From Lagopus muta (Eukaryota > Chordata > Aves > Galliformes > Phasianidae), in contig NC_064437.1 of NCBI RefSeq assembly GCF_023343835.1, positions 5,098,001 to 5,162,000 on the forward strand: a DNA stretch of 64,000 bases, read 5' to 3'. Numbering within the stretch: position 1 is the first letter of the stretch; every line of letters begins with the position of its first letter. A model generated the notes under the pieces. The model saw only the letters and a program-made list of their open reading frames with translations. It was not told where the DNA came from and did not search any database. Positions 19,666 to 29,675 of this stretch are shown piece by piece. Both the position numbers and the translations under genes were made by a program.

Positions 19666-22600
19666 TCCCTGGCTTTCGTGGCACTGCGCTTCTGGATAGG
19701 TTCTGCTTTTCAGCAGCAGTAAAATTTCCCTGCTCCTCGGCTTTTGAAACGTGTGGAGTGAAGAAAAACACAACCCAACCCATTGAGGACAGTACTCAGC
19801 AAGTCATGCAGGAGTTCGGGATCTGGCAGACTCCTGCTCAGGACTAGGAACTTCTGCTGGAAAAGGAACGTGTGCAGGCTTGCTGTACAAGTAGGCGCCT
19901 GTACAACGGTATGCAAACACTGTGCATCTGCAGTTCTCACAAGAGAGCACGCTGCATCGAGCTGGGAGCAGAAGTACTGGTGAAGACTAAGCTGCAGAAT
20001 TTGTGTGTTCAAGTCTGGTTGCGTTAAGCTCACAAGGAAATCAATATATGCTGAAAGAACTTGGGCAGGCGGTAGAGTCCTGCAGTTAGTTACACCTGAC
20101 CTACATTCTCCTCAGAAATTTTATGCAATCTCACTTTATTTATACATCTGTATGAATGACATAAGATGGCAAGTAACAGACATATTCCAATCATTTGTTC
20201 ATCACATCGTTGATCTTAAAGTTTTGAAGTTTTAGAAGTTTTCCAGGTTGTGCCTTATGGAAGCAGCTGGTGCGCTGTGTGAAGTGGCAAACTGGAGCTG
20301 GAAGTGGATGAGGAGCATCTCAGCTTCCTTGCTCATTGCTCCTTCTTCCTTTGGCACTGGCAGTTGCTCTTCTTCTGGAGGATCATCACGTATCTGTCCA
20401 TTAAGAGAAGCAGGGACTTCATCTCACAGAGCTCGTCGTAATAATGCATGGCTTCCCCTTGCGAGATGTCTGTTCCCGTGGAAGCTGAGTCCATTTGTCC
20501 CATTGGTCCCTGGAAGTGAACACAGCATGAGCAGAGACAAAGGGAAGCAGGCTCCTTAGGCAGGGAATTATCCTGCAGGGCTCGGCTTCCTCTGGAGGCA
20601 GGCCAGCCTCACAGGACCGCTCAGTGCAGCACATGGGGCTCACAGCACCTCCAAGCCCCACGTTGCATAGGGGCTCCCAGTTGCATAGGGGTGTCAGATC
20701 TGCGAATGAGCGAGTCCCTCTGGGGGAGGTAGTGGACTTTCTGGGGTCTGCTTTCCTTGGAAGCCTTCACGGACCAGGTCTGTGCGGCTCCCTGCTCCCA
20801 CCAGCAGCCCCCTTCCCGTGCAGTGCACCTCAATCACTCACCTGTTCCTGAGGTGGTCTTACTTTTCTCCAGAGGCTGCGGGCAATGCTCAGCAGGCAGA
20901 GAATGCAGACATCTGTCAGGAGGTGAGGGACGAGCCAGGTTTTCCCCGCTTGGGCCAGGTAGTCCCAAAGGAGGCCCAGAGGGTAGGGCAAGCTGAGGGC
21001 CTTCAGCTTGGTGTACAAGGTCTGCTGCTCTGGGCCCTGCGTTACGCCAGCCTTGCTGACCCTGGAGCGGATCCACGTGAGGCAGGGGAACAGACCAAGC
21101 CTACAGGGGCAGCTGGAGTGCTGGTGCTCGGGGACGACTGGCAGCTGCTCCTCAGGAAGGACCATCTTCTTGACCCTTTCCCAGATCCCCATTGGGTACG
21201 TTGAAAGGCCAGGCTGGAAGGGCCGCTTGAAAGCCTTCTGCCCCACGCGCAGGGGCTGCTGCTTCGGGCTCTGCGTTCCGCCAGCCCTGCTGACCCCATA
21301 TTGCAGCCATGTGGGGCAGGAAGAAAGGCCTAGCCAACAGGGCCCATTCGAAGCCTGTTCAGCAGCGATAACAGACTGCTTCTTCTTGGGAAGGACCACG
21401 TTGATGACCCTTTCCCAGATCTGAATGCGGTACATTGAAAGTCCCGACCAGAAGGGCCCCTGAAAGGCCTTCTGCTCCGTGCCCAGGGGCTGCTGCTTCT
21501 GGTCCTCTGTAAAGATCGCTCTTCCGAACATGAAGCTGCCCCATCCGTGGCGGGGCCAAAGGCCAAGCCAACAGGGCCAGCTGGAGGCCTGGCACTGGGT
21601 GTCAACGGTCAGCTGCTCCTCAGGAAGGACCAGCTTTTTGTCCGTGTCCCAGGCACAGCCAAGAGAGCTGGAACGGCTAAAGCCATCCCAGATAAATGAA
21701 ACCATGGCCAGAGCCACAGTCAGGGTGGGAGTCAGGGTGAGTTTCATCCTGTTCTCTCCCAAGGAACAATCCAACACACAAAGTGGCTGCTACCTTGAGC
21801 GGAGCTCCAGAGGTAACCACCAGTACAGAGCGGCTGCCCTGCGTATCTGAGCTGCGGGAGGCTGCCAGCGTGACTGTGCCAAGACTGATGTCATGCCGGC
21901 TTTGTGATGTCACAAAGGAGACTGTGACAGAGCTGGGGAGGACTTGGAAGCCTGCTGGCACTGCTGCTGTCCCCAGCACAGGACGTTCTGCGCAGCAGGA
22001 TAGTGGGCCCAAACCCCTCATGTTTTGGGCATTGCCCTGCACTTGTCAGCAAGAAGGAGCCGTGGCCAGAGCCACATCCAGGCTCCTTTCAGCGCTGGCT
22101 CCATTGGGGAAACTGTGACACAACTTGCATCCAAAAGCCTTTGGGGGCAGAGTGGAAACCCCACCCTTGAGAGGAAAGCCAAGAGTTGAACAGTTGTTAA
22201 GGTTGTGTGATGTTTTTTGTTGTCGGTATTCCACATCTTAACATCACGTAAAACTGTGTGAGTGAAAGAGTTAACGTTCTGGTTCCGTGGACTGCCTTTT
22301 CTGGGCATTTTGGGTTCTCGGAGAGGAGGGAAGGAGCGGCATTCCCGGAGGACTTTGTGTGCAGAGGAGGAAGGGTGGAGCTGCTGGCAGGATGCAGCCG
22401 CTCTCCCTGTGGCTGTTTTGCTCTTTGGGTTCGCCGCGGAGAAAAGCACGTGGTTCCAAACCTGCAGTCTTCTAGCGTAAGACCTCGTGTTTGCACGCTC
22501 TTTTCTCTCTGATTTGCTTGATTTTGTCGGATTTAGTAAATCACCATTCCTCCTGAGATTGTTGCCGTGGTTTTTTTCAGTCCCACCTGCTATCTCCCTA

Positions 22601-22675
22601 CCCTTGCCCCCCTCCCCTTCTCCCAGAGCGCACGGCCTGCAAGTGCCTTGCCTCATTAGTCCCAGGGCTGGGGCT
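19448..22675. repeat. Tandem array copy 3, truncated
   Basis: The copy matches copies 1 and 2 almost perfectly up to about 22675 (equivalent to 5629 in copy 1). It contains the CpG block and the complete two-exon gene but lacks the nardilysin exon, LTR and CR1. Beyond 22675 the match continues to about 22855 with much lower identity and then ends. Confidence 0.92.
20333..21747 (-). CDS. Unrecognised two-exon gene, secreted/membrane repeat protein (copy 3)
   Basis: Exon 1 from 21747 to 20842, exon 2 from 20509 to 20333, same splice signals and phases as the other copies, poly(A) signal at 20135-20140. The exon-1 protein is identical to copy 2; one DNA difference in repeat 2 is silent. This copy lies in the truncated unit but the whole gene and about 900 bp upstream of its ATG are retained. 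Confidence 0.5.
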
Positions 22676-22855
22676 GGCTGGGCTGCTCTGTGAAAGGTGA
22701 GCTGTTTTTTTTTTCCCCCTCTCTTTTGTTTCCTTCTGGGCCTGTGCCCCTGTCACAGACAGGGATCTAGGGATCACATAGGGATCACATAGTCTAGGGA
22801 TAGTCACACAGGGATCACATAGTCTAGGGATAACTGACAACAGTTCACTCAGCAC
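22676..22855. repeat. Diverged extension of the array unit
   Basis: The segment is similar to 5629-5740 of copy 1 (shared GTGAGCT, T-rich/C-rich tract, CAGACAG and GACAACAGTTCACTCAGCAC). It has many more differences than the rest of copy 3 and contains a local tandem repeat of AGGGATCACATAGTCT-like units at about 22762-22835. It marks an abrupt drop in identity. Confidence 0.65.
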
Positions 22856-23149
22856 CGCATAACTTCAAGCCCTTAACACAATCCTGTGGCCCAAAGCACA
22901 GCCCAACCGACTGCCTTGGGATGTTTTTCTGCTCCACGGAGCTCCTACAGAACTGCTCCCAGGCACCAGCTTGCTGGGGAGGACACACGTCCCCTGCAGA
23001 TTTCCCAGGGTGTCCTGGAGGACTTCAAGGGATCCTCAGTATACCCTAGGGCAAACCTGAGTGCCCCCAGAGCTCCGCAGTGTGGTCTAGGGCACCCTAG
23101 AGGCTCCTCTGAACAGGCCAGTGTAACTGTATCAGAGTAGATGACTCTA
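22856..23149. other. Spacer, nothing recognised
   Basis: Unique sequence between the array and the decayed exon-1 fragment; no coding or repeat signal seen. Confidence 0.5.
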
Positions 23150-23377
23150 CCGACCCAGAGGCTGCCCCATCTGTGGCAGGGCCAAAGGTGAAGCCAACAG
23201 GGCCAGCTGGAGGCCTGGCACTGGGTGTCAACGGGCAGCTGCTCCTCAGGAAGGACCAGCTTTTTGTCCGTGTCCCAGACCCAGCCATGAGAGCTGGAAT
23301 GGCCAAGGCCATCCCAGATAAATGAAACTATGGACAGAGCCACAGTCAAGAGTCAGGGTGATTTTCATCCTGTTCAA
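23150..23377 (-). pseudogene. Decayed 5' fragment of the unknown two-exon gene
   Basis: On the minus strand this matches the first ~70 codons of exon 1 of the array gene, including the SFIWDG and KKLVLPEEQ stretches. A small deletion and insertion near 23350 shift the frame after MKITLT. It stops within the first repeat unit. It directly abuts a nardilysin exon at 23378. Confidence 0.75.
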
Positions 23378-23528
23378 GTTGCCTTGCATGAGACCCTCTA
23401 CAAACAGCTGTGCCTCGAAAGCCTCAACAAAGGATGTGAGAGCCTCAGTGGAAAGGCCCTTCATCAGTGTCTGGTACTTGTCTATCATGGACCACCTGCC
23501 ATGTTCTAAAATCAGGAGACGCACATCC
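23378..23528 (-). pseudogene. NRDC: Nardilysin exon, donor lost
   Basis: A TTTATTGCAG acceptor precedes 23528. The first base G completes the AAG codon of the previous exon. The translation runs DVRLLILE ... LFVEGLMQGN, a region of nardilysin in the C-terminal half. At 23378, where a GT donor is expected, the sequence continues TTGAACAGGATGAAA into the unknown-gene fragment. The splice donor is gone, so normal splicing onwards is not possible. Confidence 0.85.
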
Positions 23529-23864
23529 CTGCAATAAACAGAAGGAAAGCAAAGCCAGAAGTCCCAGGAGCTGCCTAATGTAAGTGATCCCACTTCTGAC
23601 TCAGGAGCACACAGCAGATGGGCAGATAGTACCCAGAGCACCGCTGTGGGCTCACCCTGCCCTGCCTCAGCCCCTGCTGCTGGCTGCTTCAGAACAGCAG
23701 CTACCTGCAGGCCCGGTCTGAGCCTCGAGTTTGATATACTGAGCAGTCAGAGCCACGAGCTGCCCTGGAACAAACCTCCACCAGCACAGAGCAGTGTTTT
23801 CTGGGCTCCTTGCTCAACCTCAACAACTGCAGTGCTGCCTCCTTTACTCTCCCCCAGAACTCAC

Positions 23865-23992
23865 TTGGCCAGAGTCTCAGGCTTGATAAGGATATTGAAA
23901 TATGTTTTCTTCAGCTGCTCTGTTATCATTTCAAAAACTGCTGGAGTAAAGCTGAAGTCAGTCAAGTAATCAATGATGAGCTGAAACAGAAG
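23865..23992 (-). pseudogene. NRDC: Nardilysin exon, intact
   Basis: 128 bp: a TTTACAG acceptor before 23992, 42 codons plus two bases, and a GTGAGT donor. The translation LLFQLIIDYL ... LIKPETLA matches nardilysin. Phase 2 at the donor fits the next exon exactly. Confidence 0.88.
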
Positions 23993-24172
23993 CTGTAAAG
24001 AAAACAGAATTTTCCATTTTCCAGAAAAAGACAACCGGTTTGGAATTATTCCAAATAGAATGCTTGAAAGAAACAAATCATTTGATCAACATAAAAGACA
24101 CTAAGGCATATTCCTCAGTTCTGCTTGATATTCTTCACTAAACAATTCCTTAGCAAATTAATTAGTACTTAC

Positions 24173-24323
24173 AGGTAGTTTATGATTGAATCCTTTCACT
24201 CGAATGATTAAGCCGTGCTCTCCAGCCACCAGCTTGTATTCCAGCTGGGCGACGTCTGCTGCGTAAGCTGGTTCACCAAGGTTGAGAGAAAGGATGTTTA
24301 CAAACGTATCGAACAACACTATG
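24173..24323 (-). pseudogene. NRDC: Nardilysin exon, intact
   Basis: 151 bp between a TGTGCAG acceptor and a GTAAGT donor. The translation includes VLFDTFVNIL and EYKLVAGEHGLIIRVKGFNHKLP, highly conserved nardilysin sequence. Phase 0 at the donor matches the next exon. Confidence 0.9.
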
Positions 24324-25250
24324 CTGCACAGAGAAAAGAGCAAAAGATGAACACTTGAACACTGCAGGTAATCAGCTTGGATGTACACACAAGAAATTCT
24401 CCAGCAGACATGAAAACTTGGGCAAAATGAGACTCCAACCCATTTTAACAAATCGGGAAATACACAGTGCAGATCTCCCTTCACCCAAACGCACGACTTA
24501 AGAATTACTTTGACATTCAACTGTTCTTTGCAAGGAATGATTCCAGCTTCACATGTGACAGGATTACTTCGGCACAGGAACGCGCACTGCAACAACACTG
24601 GAATGAGATCACTGCTTGCCAGTATGGAAATTGATGAGCTACAGCAAATCAGACTGCAATGTGGACATTGCTGCCCTGGCTCAGACATCCAGATTTTTGT
24701 TGCTGCCTGGATTCCAATTCAAAATGCAAAACATAAATCCCCATGGCGCTTCTAAAGCGCTCCTTGTGCGGGTCTCAACAGGCCAGGAGAAGACCGCTAT
24801 GAAATTTGTTGCAGACAGCAGTGCCAGCCTAAGATCAGCAAGGGAGCACTGTGTGCAGAGCCATCATCTCCAGTCTGTGCAACACACGGTTCCACACACT
24901 GTCGTGCTCTTCACCTGCTCCTGGAGGCCCCCAAGGCCCTGGATCGGGCCATGGCCGTGCTGTGTGCAGGACCAACTCCTCCCCTAACACTTCCTTGTGG
25001 CACACACACTGCTGCTGGCACATTTTGTACAGTTTGCACTGCAGAATAACACCATGAAACCCACACACAGCCGCTACAGTGACGGCCTGCTGCAAAGCCA
25101 CCCTTGCCAAAGGACAGATAAACTGCAACAAATGGATGAATAAGAAAGGAAGTCTAATTCTATTCCAGCTCAGAACGAGTCTCTCTGCACTTCCCTGTGT
25201 GTGGCACTATGGTTACCCCACACAGCGTGCACAACTCACACAGCCCTTAC

Positions 25251-25302
25251 TTCTCTGCAGACCGCTGTATCAACGGAGAGATCAGATGGAAACGAACGTA
25301 AC
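25251..25302 (-). pseudogene. NRDC: Nardilysin mini-exon, intact
   Basis: A 52-bp exon with a CCACCAG acceptor and GTAAGG donor. It encodes YVRFHLISPLIQRSAE with split codons at both ends, both of which join correctly to the neighbouring exons (Gly before, Asn after). Confidence 0.85.
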
Positions 25303-26052
25303 CTGGTGGGGAAGAGAGACTTCAGTGAGACATAGCAAGTGACAGCTTCCCAAAGGCAAAGCTTTTTTCCATCACATTCTATGGTCACAATTCAAATCTA
25401 ATGAGAAATGTCACTGAGCTATAAGGAAGTATTTTTGCTTGTATTAAGTCATCATTAAATGCTTCTCTTTTTCAATCCCAAATCTTTCCTTACAAATATC
25501 AACTGTTAGAAAACACAAAGCCGTACTTCATAGGATGCTTCGACACGTGGTGTGATCATTATCAATACAAACAACTCTAGGAAATTCCACAGAATGTATG
25601 CTTAGCAGACACTAAAACCTGCTGTTCTGCTTGAAAAGAGCAGTACATCTTCCACACATGTCCCAAATGCAGACTCTTATCTTTCTCTGCCTGTAGAAGA
25701 GACTACAGCTTTCTCTAGCTGTGATGTTCTTTGTTCTCACAACCTGCCACTGTCATCTGTTCCGTATGCCAAATTCTGTCCATAGCCAGGCTCTCTGAAG
25801 CCAACGTTTTCAGAATGTTCTGGTGATTCCACTTTTTAGCCTGTAGGATCTGCTGGGTTTCTTAGTTGCAGGGTAGTTCACCCGCTCCTCTCGTACTGCA
25901 GCCAATGAATGTGTCAAAAGGATCATAGAAGAGCTGGCAGTAAACACTGGAGCTTAAATGGTGAAGATCTGCATGAGTTACTGCCTTTCAAATAAATTCC
26001 AGCTGGTAAAAACAAGGGCTTTGTCATCTTAGGAAAGCCTTAAAGCATTTAC

Positions 26053-26176
26053 CTTTGGGGATTTTAAGTTTATGGTCCTTCCTGTACCACAGGCAGCTTT
26101 GCCATGTGCTCACTATTTTGATGGGATATTCTGTCTCTGGGCAGTCAGCAACCTTCAAAGCAAAGCTGGTGGCTAA
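26053..26176 (-). pseudogene. NRDC: Nardilysin exon with degraded 5' part
   Basis: From 26176 to the GTAAAT donor after 26053 the frame reads LATSFALKVADCPETEYPIKIV and on to WYRKDHKLKIPK, clearly nardilysin. Upstream, where the family has an ELWN ... LHLP stretch, the sequence is only loosely similar, contains stops and changes frame. No acceptor could be placed. Confidence 0.75.
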
Positions 26177-26374
26177 CAAAAAACACCTCACACTTACAAA
26201 CCCAGGGAGCAGGAGTCAAAAGATGCCAAAGTCCCATTACAGAGCAGGATGGAGCACTTGACTAATGACAAAGTCAGTTTCCCATGGAGGATTCACTCCC
26301 CTGCTTCCATGCGGTGTGTTTTGCGCTGCTCTGAGCACAGTCCAGGCACTCTTTATGTTTCAGCCACTGTTTAC

Positions 26375-26495
26375 CTTCCACGCTGTACTGCGTTCCAAAC
26401 CACCTCTCCTTTAGGTGACACTGGCCCTCGTTGGCAGCAGACAGCAGAACAAGGTTGGCCCTCTGTGGACGGAGCTGGCTAAGGGCATCCGCAAT
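26375..26495 (-). pseudogene. NRDC: Nardilysin exon with acceptor lost
   Basis: The translation from 26495 is IADALSQLRPQRANLVLLSAANEG ... WFGTQYSVE, and the GTAAAC donor after 26375 keeps the phase. No AG acceptor stands before the Ile codon: similarity stops there and the sequence runs into a 235-bp repeat fragment. The exon that should precede it exists only in array copies 1 and 2. Confidence 0.85.
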
Positions 26496-26520
26496 GATGT
26501 ATAACCACCTCAGCCCAACC

Positions 26521-26600
26521 ACCCTTCTCAGGAAGGGCCATCTTCCTGAGCTTTCCCCAGATCCTCATTGGGTACGTTGAAAGGCCAGTCCAGGAGGGTC
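26521..26600 (-). repeat. Fragment of the ~235-bp repeat
   Basis: CTCAGGAAGGGCCATCTTCCTGA and GGGTACGTTGAAAGGCCAG on the plus strand match the end of the orphan repeat at 7540-7615. It is followed by CR1 sequence, as in the array. Confidence 0.7.
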
Positions 26601-27450
26601 AAACAGAGCGTGGTGATTAATGGTTCTGTGTCCCAGTGGAGGCTGTTAACGAACAGCATCTCCCAGGGATCTGTCTTGGGACCAGTGCTCTGTAACGTCT
26701 TTACCAATGGCATCGACAAATAGCATTGAGTGCACCCTCAGCAAGGTTGCTGAGAACACCAAGCTGAGTGGTGTGGTTGACACAATCAAAGAAAAGAATG
26801 CCCTTAAGAGGAACCTCAACAGACTTGAAAGGTCAGCCTGGGTGAACTTAATGAGGTTCAACACAGCAAAGTGCAAATTTTTGCACTTGGCCAGAGGAAT
26901 CCCAGGCATCCATACAGAATGGAAGGAGCAGTCCTTGAGAGCAGCCCTGCAGAGAAAGACCTGGATGTTCTGATGGATGAAAAGCTTAACGTGAGCCAGC
27001 AGTGTGTTCTTGCAGCTCAGAGTGCAAATGGCATCCTGGGCTCCATCAGAAAAGGGGTGGCCAGCAGGGACAGGGAGGTGATTGTCCACCTCTCCTCTGC
27101 TCTTATGAGGCCCATCTGGAGTCCTGTGTCCAGGTCTGGAGCCCCAGTATAAGAAAGACAGAGAGCTGTTGGAGAGGGTCCAGAGGAGAGCCACAAAGAT
27201 GATCGGGGGACTGGTGCACCTCTGAGGGAGCTGGGCTTGTTCAGCCTGGAGAAAAGAAGTGTGCGGGGTCTGCACTTCATAACTGTAACAGGCTAGAGAG
27301 GTTGTGGATGCCCTGTTCAAGGTGTTCAAGGTGTTCAAGGCTAGGTTGGATGGGCCCTGGGCAGCCTGGGCTGGTATTAAATGGGGAGGTTGGTGACTCA
27401 TGATCCTTGAGGTCCCTTCCAACCCTGGCCATTCTGTGATTCTGTGAGAA
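26601..27450 (+). mobile_element. CR1 LINE, 3' part
   Basis: A 5'-truncated CR1 with the end of the reverse-transcriptase frame, interrupted by stops (NSIECTLSKVAENTKL-like, then a broken C-terminus). It ends with the CR1 3' region and ATTCTGTG tail at 27431-27448. It is more diverged from the array CR1 than the two array copies are from each other. Confidence 0.9.
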
Positions 27451-29180
27451 TGTCAGATCACAACTTGCCCATCATTAGAGCCATGGTTAGATCCAGATGT
27501 CACTCCGTGAAGTCATTAGCAAGGTCACCAGTAACACTGCACAGCTGAGAAGCACATCTGAAGAGCTGCTGAGAAGTGTCAAGGAGGAGAAATGTGGAAA
27601 ACGTCCCCTACTGCCCTTTTACTTCCCACCCCAGCCCCAAGGAGTAGTCTTGCCTAGGCTCTTTAAGCCTTACCGATGTCTGCTAAGACATGCTTGTAAG
27701 GATACCCAGGGATCTGGAGCTCTCTCAATGGCCTGTGCTGCAATACAGCATATAGTGACACTCTCATTTCAGGCACAGATTCCATAAAGTCTTTCTTTAC
27801 ATTTGGATACTTCTATTACAATTTGGCAAGCTAAGTAAGGACACAAATCTGTGCTACTGCTAGTCCTGCAGTAAGAAAATATTGGGCAAAAAATAGGAAA
27901 ACCAGACCCATCTACACATAAGAATGATTTAAGTTTCCACTGTTCCAAAGAAGGTATGTTTCACATAATAATTTTTCTGTCATGAAAATTATTTTTTTTG
28001 GAGGAGGGAGATTTTTGTTTACAACAAGCTGACTTTATTGGATTGCTGGTTAAAATTAATTACTTATTAATATGGAAAAAAACAGCTATAGTCTTGTTGT
28101 GGATTCAGAGGTTTGCAATTGGCTGCATTTAAATCCAAGAAGAATAAAAACAAATCACCAGTAAGACTGCTATTATCACTGTCATACAAAAACCTGCTGC
28201 GGTGCAGATGTGGAAGAGCACACCACAGAAATGTTAAGATATTGCAGTTGGCTGTGGGGGGACAAATGTATCTTACATATGCCTGCTGAATGGACATACT
28301 ATGTGATTCTTCAAGAATCCCTCGGGTTTGCTTTCCTTTTTCCAAAGCTTCTGCAGAAAATGCAGATCTACAATAATCTGAGGTTTTGGACAGTGTCACA
28401 GACAGCTCTGTGTAAAACCTGCAGCCCAAACTTGTGTACCTAACTAACGCTGTCAGCTCCATACCCCTGCAAATAATTCCACTGAAAGTAATGAAATCAG
28501 TGGTATGAGTAAACCTTAAAGACCTGGCTCCTGATTTTAGGTTTTAACCTTGAGTGTACGTTCGAAAGCTGGCTGCTCTGTGACAAACCCCATGGAGTTT
28601 GCCATGAGGACAGAGAATTGGCGCAAGTGTAACCTGTTAGAAATCGTATCTTCAGATGTTCGGAGTTAGCAAGGGAGTCTAATCCTTAGAAATCCAAAAA
28701 TAATAATGATGACATAAAGAATCCCTACTGCAGCGTGTAGCTGCTTGCATACAGAAAGATTTCAAAAGCGGGTCTCATAGCTAGCTTTCCTTTTTCTCCC
28801 CACATTTTATGAATTTGCCCAAGTTCTACATGGCTTCAGTTTAGGTCAGAAGAACACAGGAATGACTTGTCCAATCCAAATTATTCATTTCATACTGGAT
28901 TGATTTCATTATCCTGAGATGTTTAATTTAAATAAGTGGAGACAGAAGAGATCACAGTTCTGGAAACATTGCTTAGCACTAAGTTTGGAATGAAAAGTTT
29001 TTGCTCTGAAGCCCAAAGTGAACAGCATTGTAATAGCAGTTGTAAAGGAGCATTTCTTCCTTGGTTAAAAAGGACAAACAGCATAAAATGAAGAATGAGT
29101 GCTTGTCATATCCATATACTGTATAAGACAATTCTGCCTGTCAACTAGAAATGCACATATCACATTTTACTCTCTTACCA
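27451..29180. other. Spacer, nothing recognised
   Basis: AT-rich intergenic DNA. Open frames here are short and show no splice or family evidence. Confidence 0.5.
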
Positions 29181-29675
29181 AGTAATTGCGTCCAGTTCTG
29201 GGCTCCCCAGTGCAAAAAAAGACAGGGATCTCCTGGAAAAGAGTCCAGCAGAGGGCCACAAAGATGATAAGGGAGCACCTCTCTTATGAGGTCTTACCTG
29301 GGTCTGTTCAGCCTTGAGAAAAGACAACTCAGAGGGGATCTGACCAATGTCTATAAATATCTAAGGTGCAGCAGGCAGAGACAAGGCCAGGCTGCTTTCA
29401 GTGCTGTGTGACCACAGGACAAGGGGAAGCAGCCATGAATTGAGGCCTAGGAAGTTCTGCACAAATGTGTCCGAGAAGCTCTTCCCAGTAAGGGTGATGG
29501 AGCACTGGCACAGGCTGCCCAGGGAAGTTGTGAAGTCTCCTTCTCTGGAGACATTCAAGACCTGTCTGGATGCCTACCTGTGCAGCCTGGCCGATGGAGC
29601 CTGCTTTGCAGGGCGTTGGACTAAGTGATCCTTAGAGGTCCCTTCCAGCCCCTACAATTCTGTGATTCTGTAATT
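29181..29675 (+). mobile_element. CR1 LINE fragment
   Basis: Typical CR1 3'-region text (CCAGTTCTGGGCTCCCCAGT, AGGGCCACAAAGATGAT, CTGTTCAGCCTTGAGAAAAG) ending in CCCTACAATTCTGTGATTCTG. No coding capacity remains. Confidence 0.92.

Noticed and set aside
23378-26495. Working nardilysin gene
   Set aside because: One exon lacks its acceptor, one lacks its donor, one is degraded at its 5' part, and the catalytic half is not found in the window on this strand.
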